Of a stretch of 64,000 nt of DNA, positions 1 through 8,570 are shown in pieces; within the stretch, counting starts at the first letter, position 1, and each line of letters starts with the position of its first letter. Source of the DNA: Streptomyces tuirus (lineage in GTDB: Bacteria > Actinomycetota > Actinomycetes > Streptomycetales > Streptomycetaceae). The notes under the pieces were generated by a model. The model saw only the letters and a program-made list of their open reading frames with translations. It was not told the DNA's origin and made no database searches. Position numbers and translations under genes: made by a program. The stretch spans positions 5,449,501-5,513,500 of the forward strand of contig JAGTPG010000002.1 of NCBI GenBank assembly GCA_018195615.1, read 5' to 3'.

Positions 1-269
1 GGTTGGCCGCCGTCCCGGGTGCCGATGGCTTGGCCCGGCTGCTCGAACGGGCAGGTGTGTCCGGGCTGCCCGCCGCCACACCGGTCGCACGACTCGCCGC
101 CGAGGCCCGCGCCGACTGGGGCCGTACCGCGACGGCCAGGGCCCGCCGAGCGGGCGTCATGGTCAGCGCACCGGTCGGGCTGTGCTTCCTGCCGGCGTTC
201 ATCGCGGTCGGCGTGCTGCCCGTGGTGATCGGGCTCGCGGGCGGGGTGCTCGGAGGGGGTGATGGGTGA
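1..269 (+). CDS. Type II secretion F / TadC-like pilus assembly protein, C-terminal part
   Basis: Only the last 88 or so codons are present; the gene begins before the window. A strongly hydrophobic segment (PVGLCFLPAFIAVGVLP) near the C-terminus is followed by a short glycine-rich tail, as in the last membrane span of TadB/TadC inner-membrane proteins of Flp/Tad pilus systems. The downstream genes are a Flp-like pilin candidate and two TadE-like proteins, which supports the assignment. The family call rests on context and this one membrane segment, because the diagnostic T2SSF core lies outside the window. Confidence 0.6.
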   Translation, partial: LAAVPGADGLARLLERAGVSGLPAATPVARLAAEARADWGRTATARARRAGVMVSAPVGLCFLPAFIAVGVLPVVIGLAGGVLGGGDG

Positions 270-293
270 GGCGGACACGGGTCGGCGAGGCAA

Positions 294-551
294 GTGAGCG
301 GCAGTGAAAAGAAGTTCGGACTCTTTCCTACGGGGGTTGAGATGTATCAGGCGGTACGGGCACGGCTGCGTGCCCTGGTGTGCGGGAAGCGTGCGGCGCG
401 GAGGGACGCGGGGATGGTCACCTCCGAGTACGCGGTGGGAATCGTCGCGGCGGTGGCGTTCGCGGTGGTGCTCTACAAGGTCATCACCAGCGGTGCGGTC
501 GGCGCGGAGTTGCAGGGCATCGTGGAGGAAGCCCTCAATGCGCGGATGTGA
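294..551 (+). CDS. DUF4244-type small Flp-pilin-like membrane protein
   Basis: An 85-residue protein with a basic N-terminal half (RARLRALVCGKRAARR), the pilin-like sequence DAGMVTSEYAVGIVAAVAF and one transmembrane segment. The G-M-V-T-S-E-Y core resembles the prepilin cleavage region and conserved Glu of Flp/Tad pilins, and matches the Streptomyces DUF4244 family found in tad clusters. The GTG start at 294 gives the full length; an ATG at 342 after a GGGGG-rich stretch is a possible alternative. Its stop overlaps the next gene, suggesting translational coupling. Confidence 0.7.
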   Translation: MSGSEKKFGLFPTGVEMYQAVRARLRALVCGKRAARRDAGMVTSEYAVGIVAAVAFAVVLYKVITSGAVGAELQGIVEEALNARM

Positions 552-903
552 GCGGGGCGCGGACCGGGGGTTCGTCACGGCGGAGTCGGCGGTCGTGCTG
601 CCCGTGCTGGTGATGTTCGCGATGGCGCTGGTCTGGGGGCTGCTGGTCGTGGCCGCCCAGATCCAGTGCGTGGACGCGGCACGCACGGGCGCCCGCGCGG
701 CGGCCCGCCAGGACCCGCCCGACGCGGTCGTACGACTGACGCGCGAGGCGGCACCGCCCGGCGCGAGGGTCACCGTCAGCCGGGGCGCGGAACACGTCCG
801 GGTGGTCGTCGTGGCCGAGCCGCCGGTGCTGCACGGCCTGCCGTTCACCGTGCGGGAGGAGGCCGTGGCGTCGGTGGAGGAGGCCGTGGGGGTGGGCACG
901 TGA
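538..903 (+). CDS. TadE family pilus assembly protein
   Basis: A 121-residue protein starting at an ATG inside the end of the upstream pilin-like gene. It has the TadE signature near the N-terminus: a short charged leader, GFVTAESAVVLPVLVMFAMAL with the conserved Glu, and one membrane span, followed by a small extracytoplasmic domain beginning QCVDAARTGARAAAR. TadE-like proteins are pseudopilins of the Flp/Tad apparatus. The stop at 901-903 overlaps the GTG at 900 of the next gene (GTGA), a normal operon junction. Confidence 0.75.
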   Translation: MRGCERGADRGFVTAESAVVLPVLVMFAMALVWGLLVVAAQIQCVDAARTGARAAARQDPPDAVVRLTREAAPPGARVTVSRGAEHVRVVVVAEPPVLHGLPFTVREEAVASVEEAVGVGT

Positions 904-1527
904 GGCCACGAGGGGAGGTACGCGGCCGGGACGCACCGCGCCGGGCGGAGGTACGAGGCCGGGACGCACCGCGCCGGGCGGAGGTACGAGGCCGGGACGC
1001 ACCGCGCCGGGCGGAGGTACGAGGCCGGGACACGCGGCGCCGGGCGGAGGTACGAGGCCGGGACATGCGGCGCCGGGTGAGGAGAGGTGGTGCCTCCCCG
1101 ATCGGCGGTCCGCCACCCTCCGGAGCGATCGGGGGTCCGCCACCGTCTGGAGCGTCGGAGCGATCGCCGTCCTGTGTGTGGTGTTCGGCGTCGTCCTCGC
1201 GCTCGGGCAGGCCGTCGTGGTCCGGCACCGGGCGGCCGGCGGTGCGGATCTCGCGGCGCTGGCGGCGGCGGACCACTGGGCCGAGGGCGGTACGGCGGCC
1301 TGTGCCCGGGCCGGGCGGGTGGCCCGGGCACAGGGGACGCGGCTCGTGCGGTGCGAGGTCGTCGGCGAGATCTCGGACGTGACGGCGGCGTCGGGACGGG
1401 GGCCGTTCACGGCGGAGGTCAGGGCACGGGCGGGCCCTCCGACGGCCCCGCTGGATGGCCCGTCGGTTGCTCAGCCGCCTGGTCAAGGGCCTCCTTCTCC
1501 TCGGGAGCCCCTCCAGCAGCACCGTGA
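900..1527 (+). CDS. Rv3654c-type TadE-like protein, with two apparent one-base frameshifts
   Basis: The recognisable core, DRGSATVWSVGAIAVLC followed by ALGQAVVVRHRAAGGADLAALAAADH, lies at about 1127-1265 and is typical of the second TadE-like gene of actinobacterial tad clusters. No start codon exists in that frame upstream of 1178. The GTG at 900 overlaps the TadE stop but is in another frame. One missing C in the run at 1096-1099 joins the two frames. A second missing C at 1508-1511 would bring in a stop at 1525-1527. The start region holds five 33-bp repeats, which would encode an 11-residue repeat. The gene ends inside the oppositely transcribed helicase gene. Confidence 0.55.
915..1079. 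repeat. Five tandem 33-bp repeats
   Basis: Units start at 915, 948, 981, 1014 and 1047, each beginning GAGGTACG; the last two have diverged slightly. Because 33 is a multiple of 3, copy-number change would keep the frame. In the frame of the GTG at 900 the unit reads EVRGRDAPRRA. It lies just before the recognisable TadE-like domain. Confidence 0.85.
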
Positions 1528-3946
1528 GCAGGCGCACGGCCCCTCTCTTGTGCAGCGGGTCGTTGCCGTTGCCGCACTTGGGGGACTGGATGCAGGACGG
1601 GCAGCCGGCGTCGCACTCGCAGGACGCGATGGCCTGGCGGGTGGCGGTCAGCCAGGTGCGGGCGGTGTGGAAGGCGCGCTCCGCGAAGCCCGCGCCGCCC
1701 GGATGGCCGTCGTAGACGAAGACCGTGGGCAGGAGCGTGTCCGGATGGAGCGGGATGGAGACGCCGCCGATGTCCCAGCGGTCGCAGGTCGCGAAGAGGG
1801 GCAGCAGGCCGATCGACGCGTGCTCGGCGGCGTGCAGGGAGCCGCCGAGGATCTCCGGGGCGATGCGGGCCCGGTCCAGCTGGTCCTCGGTGACGGTCCA
1901 CCACACCGCCCGGGTGCGCAGCGTACGAGGAGGGAGGTCGAGCTTCGTCTCACCCAGCACCTCACCGGTGATGAGCCGTCGACGGAGGAAGGAGACGACC
2001 TGGTTGGTGACCTCGACGGAGCCGTAGCAGAGGCGGCCGTCGCCCCAGGGGACCTCGACGTCGGTCTCCAGGACGGAGATCGACGTCGTGTCGCGGGCGA
2101 CCGTGGAGTAGGGCGGGGCGGCCTCTTCGACGAGGGCGACGGAGTCCTCCAGGTCCAGGGACCGCACCAGGTACGTGCGGCCCTGGTGGAGGTGGACCGC
2201 CCCTTCGTGCACCGTCGAGTGCGCGGCACCCGCGTCGACGGTGCCGAGCAGTCGGCCGGTGCCGGTCTCGACGACCTGGACCGGGCGTCCGCCCTCGCCG
2301 CGGATGTCGGTCAGGTCGGCGGCGCGCTCGCGGCGGGTCCAGTGCCATGCCCTGGTGCGGCGGCGCAGCAGCTTCGCGGCCTCCAGCTGGGGCAGGAGGG
2401 CCTCGCAGGCCGGACCGAACAGGTCGATGTCCTCCTCCGTCAGGGGCAGCTCCGCCGCGGCCGCGCACAGATGCGGGGCGAGCACGTAGGGGTTGTCGGG
2501 GTCGAGGACGGTCGACTCGACGGGCTGGTCGAACAGGGCCTCGGGGTGATGGACGAGGAAGGTGTCCAGCGGGTCGTCGCGGGCGACCAGGACGGCGAGG
2601 GCGCCCTGCCCGGACCGTCCGGCCCGGCCCGCCTGCTGCCACAGGGAGGCGCGAGTGCCCGGGTAGCCGGCGATGACGACCGCGTCGAGGCCGGAGATGT
2701 CGATGCCGAGTTCGAGGGCGTTCGTCGCGGCGAGGCCCAGCAGTTCACCCGAATGGAGGGCGCGTTCGAGCGCTCGGCGCTCCTCCGGGAGATATCCGCC
2801 CCGGTACGCCGCGACACGCCGGGCCAGCGACCGGTCGACCTCGGCCAGGCGCTCCTGGGAGATGACGGAGATCAGTTCGGCGCCGCGCCGGGACCGTACG
2901 AAGGCGACCGAACGCACGCCCTGCACGGTGAGGTCGGTCAGCAGGTCGGCGGCCTCGGCGGTGGCCGTGCGGCGGACGGGGGCGCCCTTCTCGCCGTGCA
3001 GCTCGGTCAGCGGCGGCTCCCAGAGGGCGAACACCAGTTCACCGCGTGGTGAGGCGTCGTCGGCGACTTCCACCACCGGCAGGCCGGTGAGGCGAGAGGC
3101 GGCGACCGCGGGTTCGGCGGCGGTCGCGGAGGCCAGCAGGAACACGGGGGAGGAGCCGTAGCGGGCACACAGGCGGCGCAGCCGGCGCAGCACCTGGGCG
3201 ACGTGCGAGCCGAAGACGCCGCGGTAGGTGTGGCACTCGTCGATGACGACGTAGCGCAGCGATTTCAGGAAGGAGGACCAGCGGGGATGGGACGGCAGGA
3301 TGCCCCGGTGCAGCATGTCCGGGTTGGTCAGGACGTAGTTGGCGTACTGGCGGATCCACTCGCGTTCCTCGAACGGAGTGTCGCCGTCGTACACCGCGGA
3401 ACGCACCGAATGGCCCAGTGGATGTGAAAATTCCTTCACGGAGCGGCACTGATCCGCCGCAAGGGCCTTGGTGGGGGCCAGGTAGAGGGCGGTCGCGCCG
3501 CGGCCGTTCGGGGCCTCGGCGCCCTCCAGAAGGGTGGAAAGGACCGGCACGAGGTAGGCCAGGGACTTGCCGGAGGCCGTGCCGGTGGCGACGACGACCG
3601 AGTCGCCGTCCAGGGCGTGCTCGGCCGCGTGTGCCTGGTGGGCCCAGGGATGCTCGATGCCCGCGGCCTGTACGGCGGCCACGACCTCGGCGCGGATCCG
3701 GTCCGGCCAGACGGCATGCCGACCCTCGCGCGGGGGCAAGTGCTCCGTATGAGTAATGCGCGAAGCCCTGCTCGGACCGGACGCGAGCCGGTCCAGGACC
3801 GCGCCCGGCGCGGGTCGGGAGGCGGGGTCCGTCGAGCGTCGATCGGATCGGTGATTCTTGGCCATCGGCACCGAGTGTGTCACTGGAGTGACGGACAATG
3901 GAGCCAAGGCGTCGTGCACGCCTGCCCGTAAGTGATTGAATGCCAT
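1419..3946 (-). CDS. DEAD/DEAH-box helicase of the MrfA/YprA type with C-terminal DUF1998
   Basis: A superfamily 2 helicase of about 842 residues. Visible motifs: Walker A VVATGTASGKSLAY, Walker B VIDECHTYRG, motif VI QQAGRAGRSGQG, and a C-terminal cysteine cluster (CECDAGCPSCIQSPKCGNGN) typical of the DUF1998 zinc-binding module. The family includes B. subtilis MrfA, which acts in mitomycin-type damage repair; a repair role here is inferred from family. The start at 3946 (MAFNHLRAG) is preferred because further upstream the frame is antisense to bldG; 3865 is an alternative. The frame stays open to 845 unless one base is added to the C run at 1508-1511, after which it ends at 1419 with an acidic tail containing EEKEALDQAAEQ. 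Confidence 0.8.
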
Positions 3947-4025
3947 CGCGGCTGGCGAAGCGTCCAAGGGCTGAAGCCGAGATGCCCCGAGGGCGACCGC
4001 TCGATAGCAAGGTGCTGGAGGATCC

Positions 4026-4367
4026 GTGGACCTGTCCCTGTCGACCGAAACCATGGGCGATCGCACGATCGTCAGGGTCGGTGGCGAAATCGACGTATAT
4101 ACCGCGCCCAAGCTGCGCGAGCAGTTGGTCGAGCTGGTGAACGACGGCAGTTTCCACCTTGTCGTCGACATGGAGGGCGTGGACTTCCTCGACTCCACCG
4201 GGCTCGGCGTGCTGGTCGGCGGCCTGAAGCGCGTGCGGGCCCATGAGGGCTCCCTGCGCCTGGTCTGCAACCAGGAGCGCATTCTGAAGATCTTCCGCAT
4301 CACCGGCCTCACCAAGGTGTTCCCGATTCACACCTCGGTCGAGGAAGCGGTGGCGGCCACCGACTGA
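4026..4367 (+). CDS. bldG: Anti-sigma factor antagonist BldG (STAS domain)
   Basis: A 113-residue single STAS-domain protein starting at GTG. The phosphorylation motif DSTGLGVLVG is present, with the acceptor at Ser57, the position used in S. coelicolor BldG. BldG is an anti-anti-sigma factor needed for aerial hypha formation and antibiotic production; its phosphorylation state decides whether it binds anti-sigma partners. It is followed after 134 bp by the partner anti-sigma-like gene, the known bldG-orf3 order, and is divergent from the helicase gene. Length and sequence match the family throughout. Confidence 0.95.
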   Translation: MDLSLSTETMGDRTIVRVGGEIDVYTAPKLREQLVELVNDGSFHLVVDMEGVDFLDSTGLGVLVGGLKRVRAHEGSLRLVCNQERILKIFRITGLTKVFPIHTSVEEAVAATD

Positions 4368-4501
4368 TCACGGGCCCGGGCCCTCGCGCCCGGGCCGGCC
4401 GAAGTGCGGTAAGAGTTCGGCAGAAGTGAAGACCGAGGGGGCCCGGGCTTTCGGCGGCCCGGAGCCCCTCGACAGCACGCCCGTAGTTGCGAGGGGGATG
4501 C

Positions 4502-4939
4502 ATGGCCACCGTTGAGCTCCGCTTCAGCGCGCTGCCCGAGCACGTCAGGACCGCCCGGTTGGTGGCGGCCGCGGTGGCGCGCAGGGCCGGAGTGGACGAG
4601 GCCGTCCTCGACGAGGTCAGGCTCGCCGTCGGCGAGGCCTGCACCCGAGCCGTCGGACTGCACCAGACCGGCGGGATCTCGGCACCGGTGAAGGTGCTGC
4701 TGATCGAGGAGGAGAAACAGTTCTCCATCGAGGTCGGCGACGAGGCACCGCACGCGGTACCGGGCGAACGCGCGAACGGCGCCGGACCCGGCGACCCCGA
4801 CGGTGAGGCCGAAGAGGACGAGATGGGCCTCGCGGTCATCAGCGGACTCGTCGACGACGTCGAGGTCAGCGCGGGAGAGCACGGCGGGTCGATCAAGATG
4901 ACCTGGCCGACCACACCGCCGCCGACGATCCTGGTCTGA
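4502..4939 (+). CDS. Anti-sigma factor-like HATPase partner of BldG
   Basis: A 145-residue protein starting MATVELRFSALPEHV. It has a HATPase_c/RsbW-like N-terminal half with the N-box-like segment LDEVRLAVGEACTRAV, and a C-terminal GLAVISGLVDDVEV segment. An acidic linker (GDPDGEAEEDE) interrupts the ATP-lid region. The equivalent gene in S. coelicolor follows bldG and is co-transcribed with it; its product is thought to be an anti-sigma factor regulated by BldG. The ATG at 4502 is preferred to the in-frame GTG at 4487. A strong terminator hairpin follows. Confidence 0.8.
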   Translation: MATVELRFSALPEHVRTARLVAAAVARRAGVDEAVLDEVRLAVGEACTRAVGLHQTGGISAPVKVLLIEEEKQFSIEVGDEAPHAVPGERANGAGPGDPDGEAEEDEMGLAVISGLVDDVEVSAGEHGGSIKMTWPTTPPPTILV

Positions 4940-4963
4940 CCGGCCACCACCCACAGCGTTCCC

Positions 4964-4995
4964 GACGAAGGGCCCCACCCGTGGGGCCCTTCGTC
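4964..4995 (+). terminator. Intrinsic terminator after the bldG operon
   Basis: Perfect 15-bp arms (4964-4978 and 4981-4995) flank a minimal loop, built around GGGCCCCAC/GTGGGGCCC. There is no long T tract, as is usual in Streptomyces. The 217 bp from here to 5212 hold no gene I can support and presumably include the hppA promoter. Confidence 0.7.
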
Positions 4996-5212
4996 ATGTG
5001 CGATTGTCAGTGCCCGCCTTTACAGTGGTTCCTGTGCTGTTCATCGCGTGAATTCGTTCACGATCATTCGTGTGCTCCACGGCCGTCCGAGAATGCTTTC
5101 AGGGCATTACTTCAGAAGGCCAATTCCGTTTATCGCGCTCTGTTTTGATCAGGTTCCGGTACCTACAATCCCGTCCACATCTTGAGCTCAGCCCAAGCGT
5201 CAAGGAGGACGA

Positions 5213-7618
5213 ATGGCGGGGCTTTCCATCTCACAACAGTCGGGCCATCCCACAGACCTCGCAGCCGCCGTGCTGACCGATGGCAACCGCGTACTCGTCG
5301 TGGTCATCGCGGTCGTCGCCCTGGCGGCACTCGTGCTCGCCGGTGTCCTGGTGCGCCAGGTCCTCGCGGCGGGCGAGGGCACCGACAGCATGAAGAAGAT
5401 CGCGGCCGCGGTCCAGGAAGGCGCGAACGCCTATCTGGCACGTCAGTTGCGCACGCTCGGCGTATTCGCCGTGGTCGTCTTCTTCCTGCTCATGCTGCTG
5501 CCCGCGGACGACTGGAGTCAGCGTGCCGGACGATCGGTGTTCTTTCTGATCGGCGCGGCGTTCTCGGCGGCCACCGGCTATATCGGCATGTGGCTCGCCG
5601 TACGCAGCAATGTGCGCGTCGCCGCGGCGGCGCGTGAAGCGACTCCAGGGGAAGGCGAGCCGGAAAAGGATCTGACCACCGTCTCGCACAAGGCGATGAA
5701 GATCGCATTTCGCACGGGCGGTGTGGTCGGCATGTTCACGGTGGGCCTCGGCCTGCTGGGCGCCTCGTGCGTGGTGCTGGTGTACGCGGCCGACGCGCCG
5801 AAAGTGCTCGAGGGCTTCGGCCTCGGGGCCGCGCTGATCGCGATGTTCATGCGTGTCGGCGGCGGCATCTTCACCAAGGCCGCCGACGTCGGCGCCGACC
5901 TGGTCGGCAAGGTCGAACAGGGCATTCCGGAGGACGATCCGCGCAATGCCGCGACCATCGCCGACAACGTGGGCGACAACGTCGGCGACTGCGCGGGCAT
6001 GGCGGCCGACCTCTTCGAGTCCTACGCCGTCACCCTGGTGGCCGCGCTGATCCTGGGCTCGGCGGCCTTCGGTGACGCCGGGCTCGGTTTCCCGCTGCTC
6101 GTGCCGGCGATCGGTGTGATCACGGCGATGGTCGGCATCTTCGCCGTGGCGCCGAGGCGCTCCGACCGCAGCGGCATGAGCGCCATCAACCGCGGGTTCT
6201 TCATCTCCGCGGCGATCTCGCTCGTGCTGGTGGCGGTGGCGGTCTTCGTCTACCTGCCGGGGAAGTACTCCGACCTCGACGGTGTGACCGACGCCGCGAT
6301 TCTGGGCAAGGACGGCGACCCGCGGATCCTCGCGCTCGTCGCGGTGGCCATCGGCATCGTGCTCGCCGCCCTGATCCAGCAACTGACCGGCTACTTCACC
6401 GAGACCACACGCCGGCCGGTCAGGGACATCGGCAAGACCTCGCTCACCGGCCCGGCCACCGTCGTGCTCGCCGGTATCTCCGTCGGTCTCGAGTCCGCCG
6501 TCTACACCGCGCTGTTGATCGGCCTCGGCGTGTACGGGGCCTTCCTGCTCGGCGGTACGTCGATCATGCTGGCGCTGTTCGCGGTGGCGCTGGCCGGTAC
6601 CGGTCTGCTCACCACGGTCGGCGTGATCGTCGCGATGGACACCTTCGGGCCGGTCTCCGACAACGCGCAGGGCATCGCGGAGATGTCCGGCGACGTCGAG
6701 GGCGCGGGCGCCCAGGTGCTCACCAACCTGGACGCGGTCGGCAACACCACCAAGGCCATCACCAAGGGCATCGCGATCGCCACGGCCGTGCTCGCGGCGG
6801 CGGCCCTGTTCGGGTCGTACCGCGACGCGATCATCACCGGAGCGCGCGATGTGGGCGAGCAGCTCAGCGGGGAAGGCGCCCCGATGAGCCTGATGATGGA
6901 CATCTCCCAGCCCAACAACCTCGTGGGTCTCATCGCGGGCGCGGCGGTCGTCTTCCTCTTCTCGGGGCTGGCGATCAACGCCGTGTCGCGGTCGGCGGGC
7001 TCCGTGGTCTTCGAGGTGCGGCGGCAGTTCCGTGAGAAGCCCGGGATCATGGACTACAGCGAGAAACCGGAGTACGGCAAGGTCGTCGACATCTGCACCA
7101 AGGACGCGCTGCGCGAGCTCGCCACCCCGGGTCTGCTGGCCGTGATGGCGCCCATCTTCATCGGGTTCACGCTCGGTGTCGGGGCGCTCGGCGCCTATCT
7201 GGCGGGCGCGATCGGGGCGGGCACACTGATGGCAGTGTTCCTCGCCAACTCCGGTGGAGCCTGGGACAACGCCAAGAAGCTGGTCGAGGACGGCCACCAC
7301 GGCGGCAAGGGCGGGGAGGCGCATGCGGCGACTGTGATCGGCGACACGGTCGGTGACCCCTTCAAGGACACCGCAGGCCCCGCGATCAACCCGCTGCTCA
7401 AGGTCATGAACCTGGTGTCCCTGCTCATCGCGCCCGCGGTGATCAAGTTCTCCTACGGCGCCGACAAGAGCATCGCCGTGCGGATTCTGATCGCGGCCCT
7501 CGCGTTCGCCGTGATCGTCGGCGCGGTCTATGTGTCAAAGCGGCGCGGAATCGCGATGGGTGACGAAGACAACGCCGAGTCGAAGCCCAAGTCCGCGGAC
7601 CCGGCGGTGGTTTCGTAG
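5213..7618 (+). CDS. hppA: Membrane-bound proton-pumping pyrophosphatase
   Basis: An 801-residue integral membrane H+-PPase that couples pyrophosphate hydrolysis to proton export. The substrate-binding signature DVGADLVGKVE is present at about residue 224, followed by NAATIADNVGDNVGDCAGM, and the second conserved Asp-rich region (IGDTVGDPFKDTAGP) lies near the C-terminus. The motif GNTTKAITKG, with Lys where K+-dependent enzymes have Ala, indicates the K+-independent class. Many membrane segments are visible. A purine-rich RBS (AAGGAGG) precedes the ATG. It is monocistronic, with a GC-rich hairpin at 7647-7684. Confidence 0.95.
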   Translation: MAGLSISQQSGHPTDLAAAVLTDGNRVLVVVIAVVALAALVLAGVLVRQVLAAGEGTDSMKKIAAAVQEGANAYLARQLRTLGVFAVVVFFLLMLLPADDWSQRAGRSVFFLIGAAFSAATGYIGMWLAVRSNVRVAAAAREATPGEGEPEKDLTTVSHKAMKIAFRTGGVVGMFTVGLGLLGASCVVLVYAADAPKVLEGFGLGAALIAMFMRVGGGIFTKAADVGADLVGKVEQGIPEDDPRNAATIADNVGDNVGDCAGMAADLFESYAVTLVAALILGSAAFGDAGLGFPLLVPAIGVITAMVGIFAVAPRRSDRSGMSAINRGFFISAAISLVLVAVAVFVYLPGKYSDLDGVTDAAILGKDGDPRILALVAVAIGIVLAALIQQLTGYFTETTRRPVRDIGKTSLTGPATVVLAGISVGLESAVYTALLIGLGVYGAFLLGGTSIMLALFAVALAGTGLLTTVGVIVAMDTFGPVSDNAQGIAEMSGDVEGAGAQVLTNLDAVGNTTKAITKGIAIATAVLAAAALFGSYRDAIITGARDVGEQLSGEGAPMSLMMDISQPNNLVGLIAGAAVVFLFSGLAINAVSRSAGSVVFEVRRQFREKPGIMDYSEKPEYGKVVDICTKDALRELATPGLLAVMAPIFIGFTLGVGALGAYLAGAIGAGTLMAVFLANSGGAWDNAKKLVEDGHHGGKGGEAHAATVIGDTVGDPFKDTAGPAINPLLKVMNLVSLLIAPAVIKFSYGADKSIAVRILIAALAFAVIVGAVYVSKRRGIAMGDEDNAESKPKSADPAVVS

Positions 7619-7646
7619 GGAGGTTCTCCAAGGCCCAGCTCAAGGT

Positions 7647-7684
7647 GCGGGCGGGCGGCGCGCGTTGACGCGTCGCCCGCCCGC
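7647..7684 (+). terminator. GC-rich hairpin after hppA
   Basis: Arms GCGGGCGGGCG and CGCCCGCCCGC flank a GC-rich loop just downstream of the hppA stop. It probably acts as a terminator without a U tract. Confidence 0.55.
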
Positions 7685-7830
7685 GCTGTGCGCTGACGCG
7701 CTCACGCCGTGAGCCTTCTCTCGCTCGGAGCAAAAGGTTACAAAACGGTCTTAATGGATGCTCGGCGTGCGGTTGCCGTGCATCTGGCGTGTATGTTCCG
7801 GGGCCGAGAGCCATGGAAGGGACCAAACCG

Positions 7831-8400
7831 GTGAACAAGAAGCTCGCGGCCGCACTGTCCGGCGGTGCGGTACTGGTACTGGCGCTGTCGGGGTGTGGCG
7901 GCGACGACAACGAGAAGCTGGACTCCTGGGCCAAGGAGGTCTGCGACGCCGTACAGCCGCAGGCCAAGAAGATCGAGTCGGCCAACGCCTCGATCCAGAA
8001 GGAGACCTCGGACAACAGCAAGCCGGAGGACGTCCAGAAGACCGACGCGCAGGCCTTCCAGGACATGTCCGACGCGTACAAGGCCATCGGGTCCGCGGTG
8101 ACCAAGGCCGGTCCGCCGGACGTGGAGAACGGCGAGAAGAAGCAGCAGGACGCGGTCAAGGAGCTCAACTCGATCTCCGCCGCGTACGCCTCCCTGAAGA
8201 AGCAGGTCGACGACCTCGACACCAAGGACCAGGGCAAGTTCGCGGACGGCCTCAAGGACATCGCCACCGAGCTGGACAAGCTGGGCAAGAGCGGCAACGA
8301 CGCGCTCCGGACCCTGGAGGAGGGCGAGGTCGGCCAGGCGATGGCCCGCCAGTCCAGCTGCAAGGCGGCCACGGCACCTGCGGGATCCACCCAGAGCTGA
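7831..8400 (+). CDS. Small secreted lipoprotein
   Basis: A 189-residue protein with a GTG start at 7831 preceded by GAAGGG. The N-terminus MNKKLAAALSGGAVLVLALS is a signal peptide followed by the lipobox LSGC, so the mature protein would be anchored at Cys. The rest is hydrophilic, Lys/Asp/Gln-rich and predicted mostly helical, with no catalytic motif I recognise. It has its own intergenic region between hppA and the methyltransferase gene. Function unknown; a cell-surface role is inferred from the lipobox alone. Confidence 0.85.
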   Translation: MNKKLAAALSGGAVLVLALSGCGGDDNEKLDSWAKEVCDAVQPQAKKIESANASIQKETSDNSKPEDVQKTDAQAFQDMSDAYKAIGSAVTKAGPPDVENGEKKQQDAVKELNSISAAYASLKKQVDDLDTKDQGKFADGLKDIATELDKLGKSGNDALRTLEEGEVGQAMARQSSCKAATAPAGSTQS

Positions 8401-8570
8401 CACCCGGGGCCGAGAAAGGGGAGCGGCGTCCGCGCCGGCTCCGTCGAAGGGCTCGGCGTGTGTCCGGTGTGACCGCTGGGCCCAAGGGGACTGCCGAGCC
8501 CACCGGCGGGGCGCGCACGATACCGGCACGGGCACGTGCGATACCCGCACCGGCGGCCACAATGGGGGGC

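Noticed and set aside
1178..3052. Long + strand open frame antisense to the helicase
   Set aside because: High-GC antisense shadow. Only its beginning (to about 1508) is the TadE-like protein; the rest has no domain and mirrors helicase codons.
5231..7324. Long - strand frame opposite hppA
   Set aside because: Rich in His/Asp/Arg/Gly from antisense codon bias, no domain, and wholly inside a well-conserved pyrophosphatase gene.
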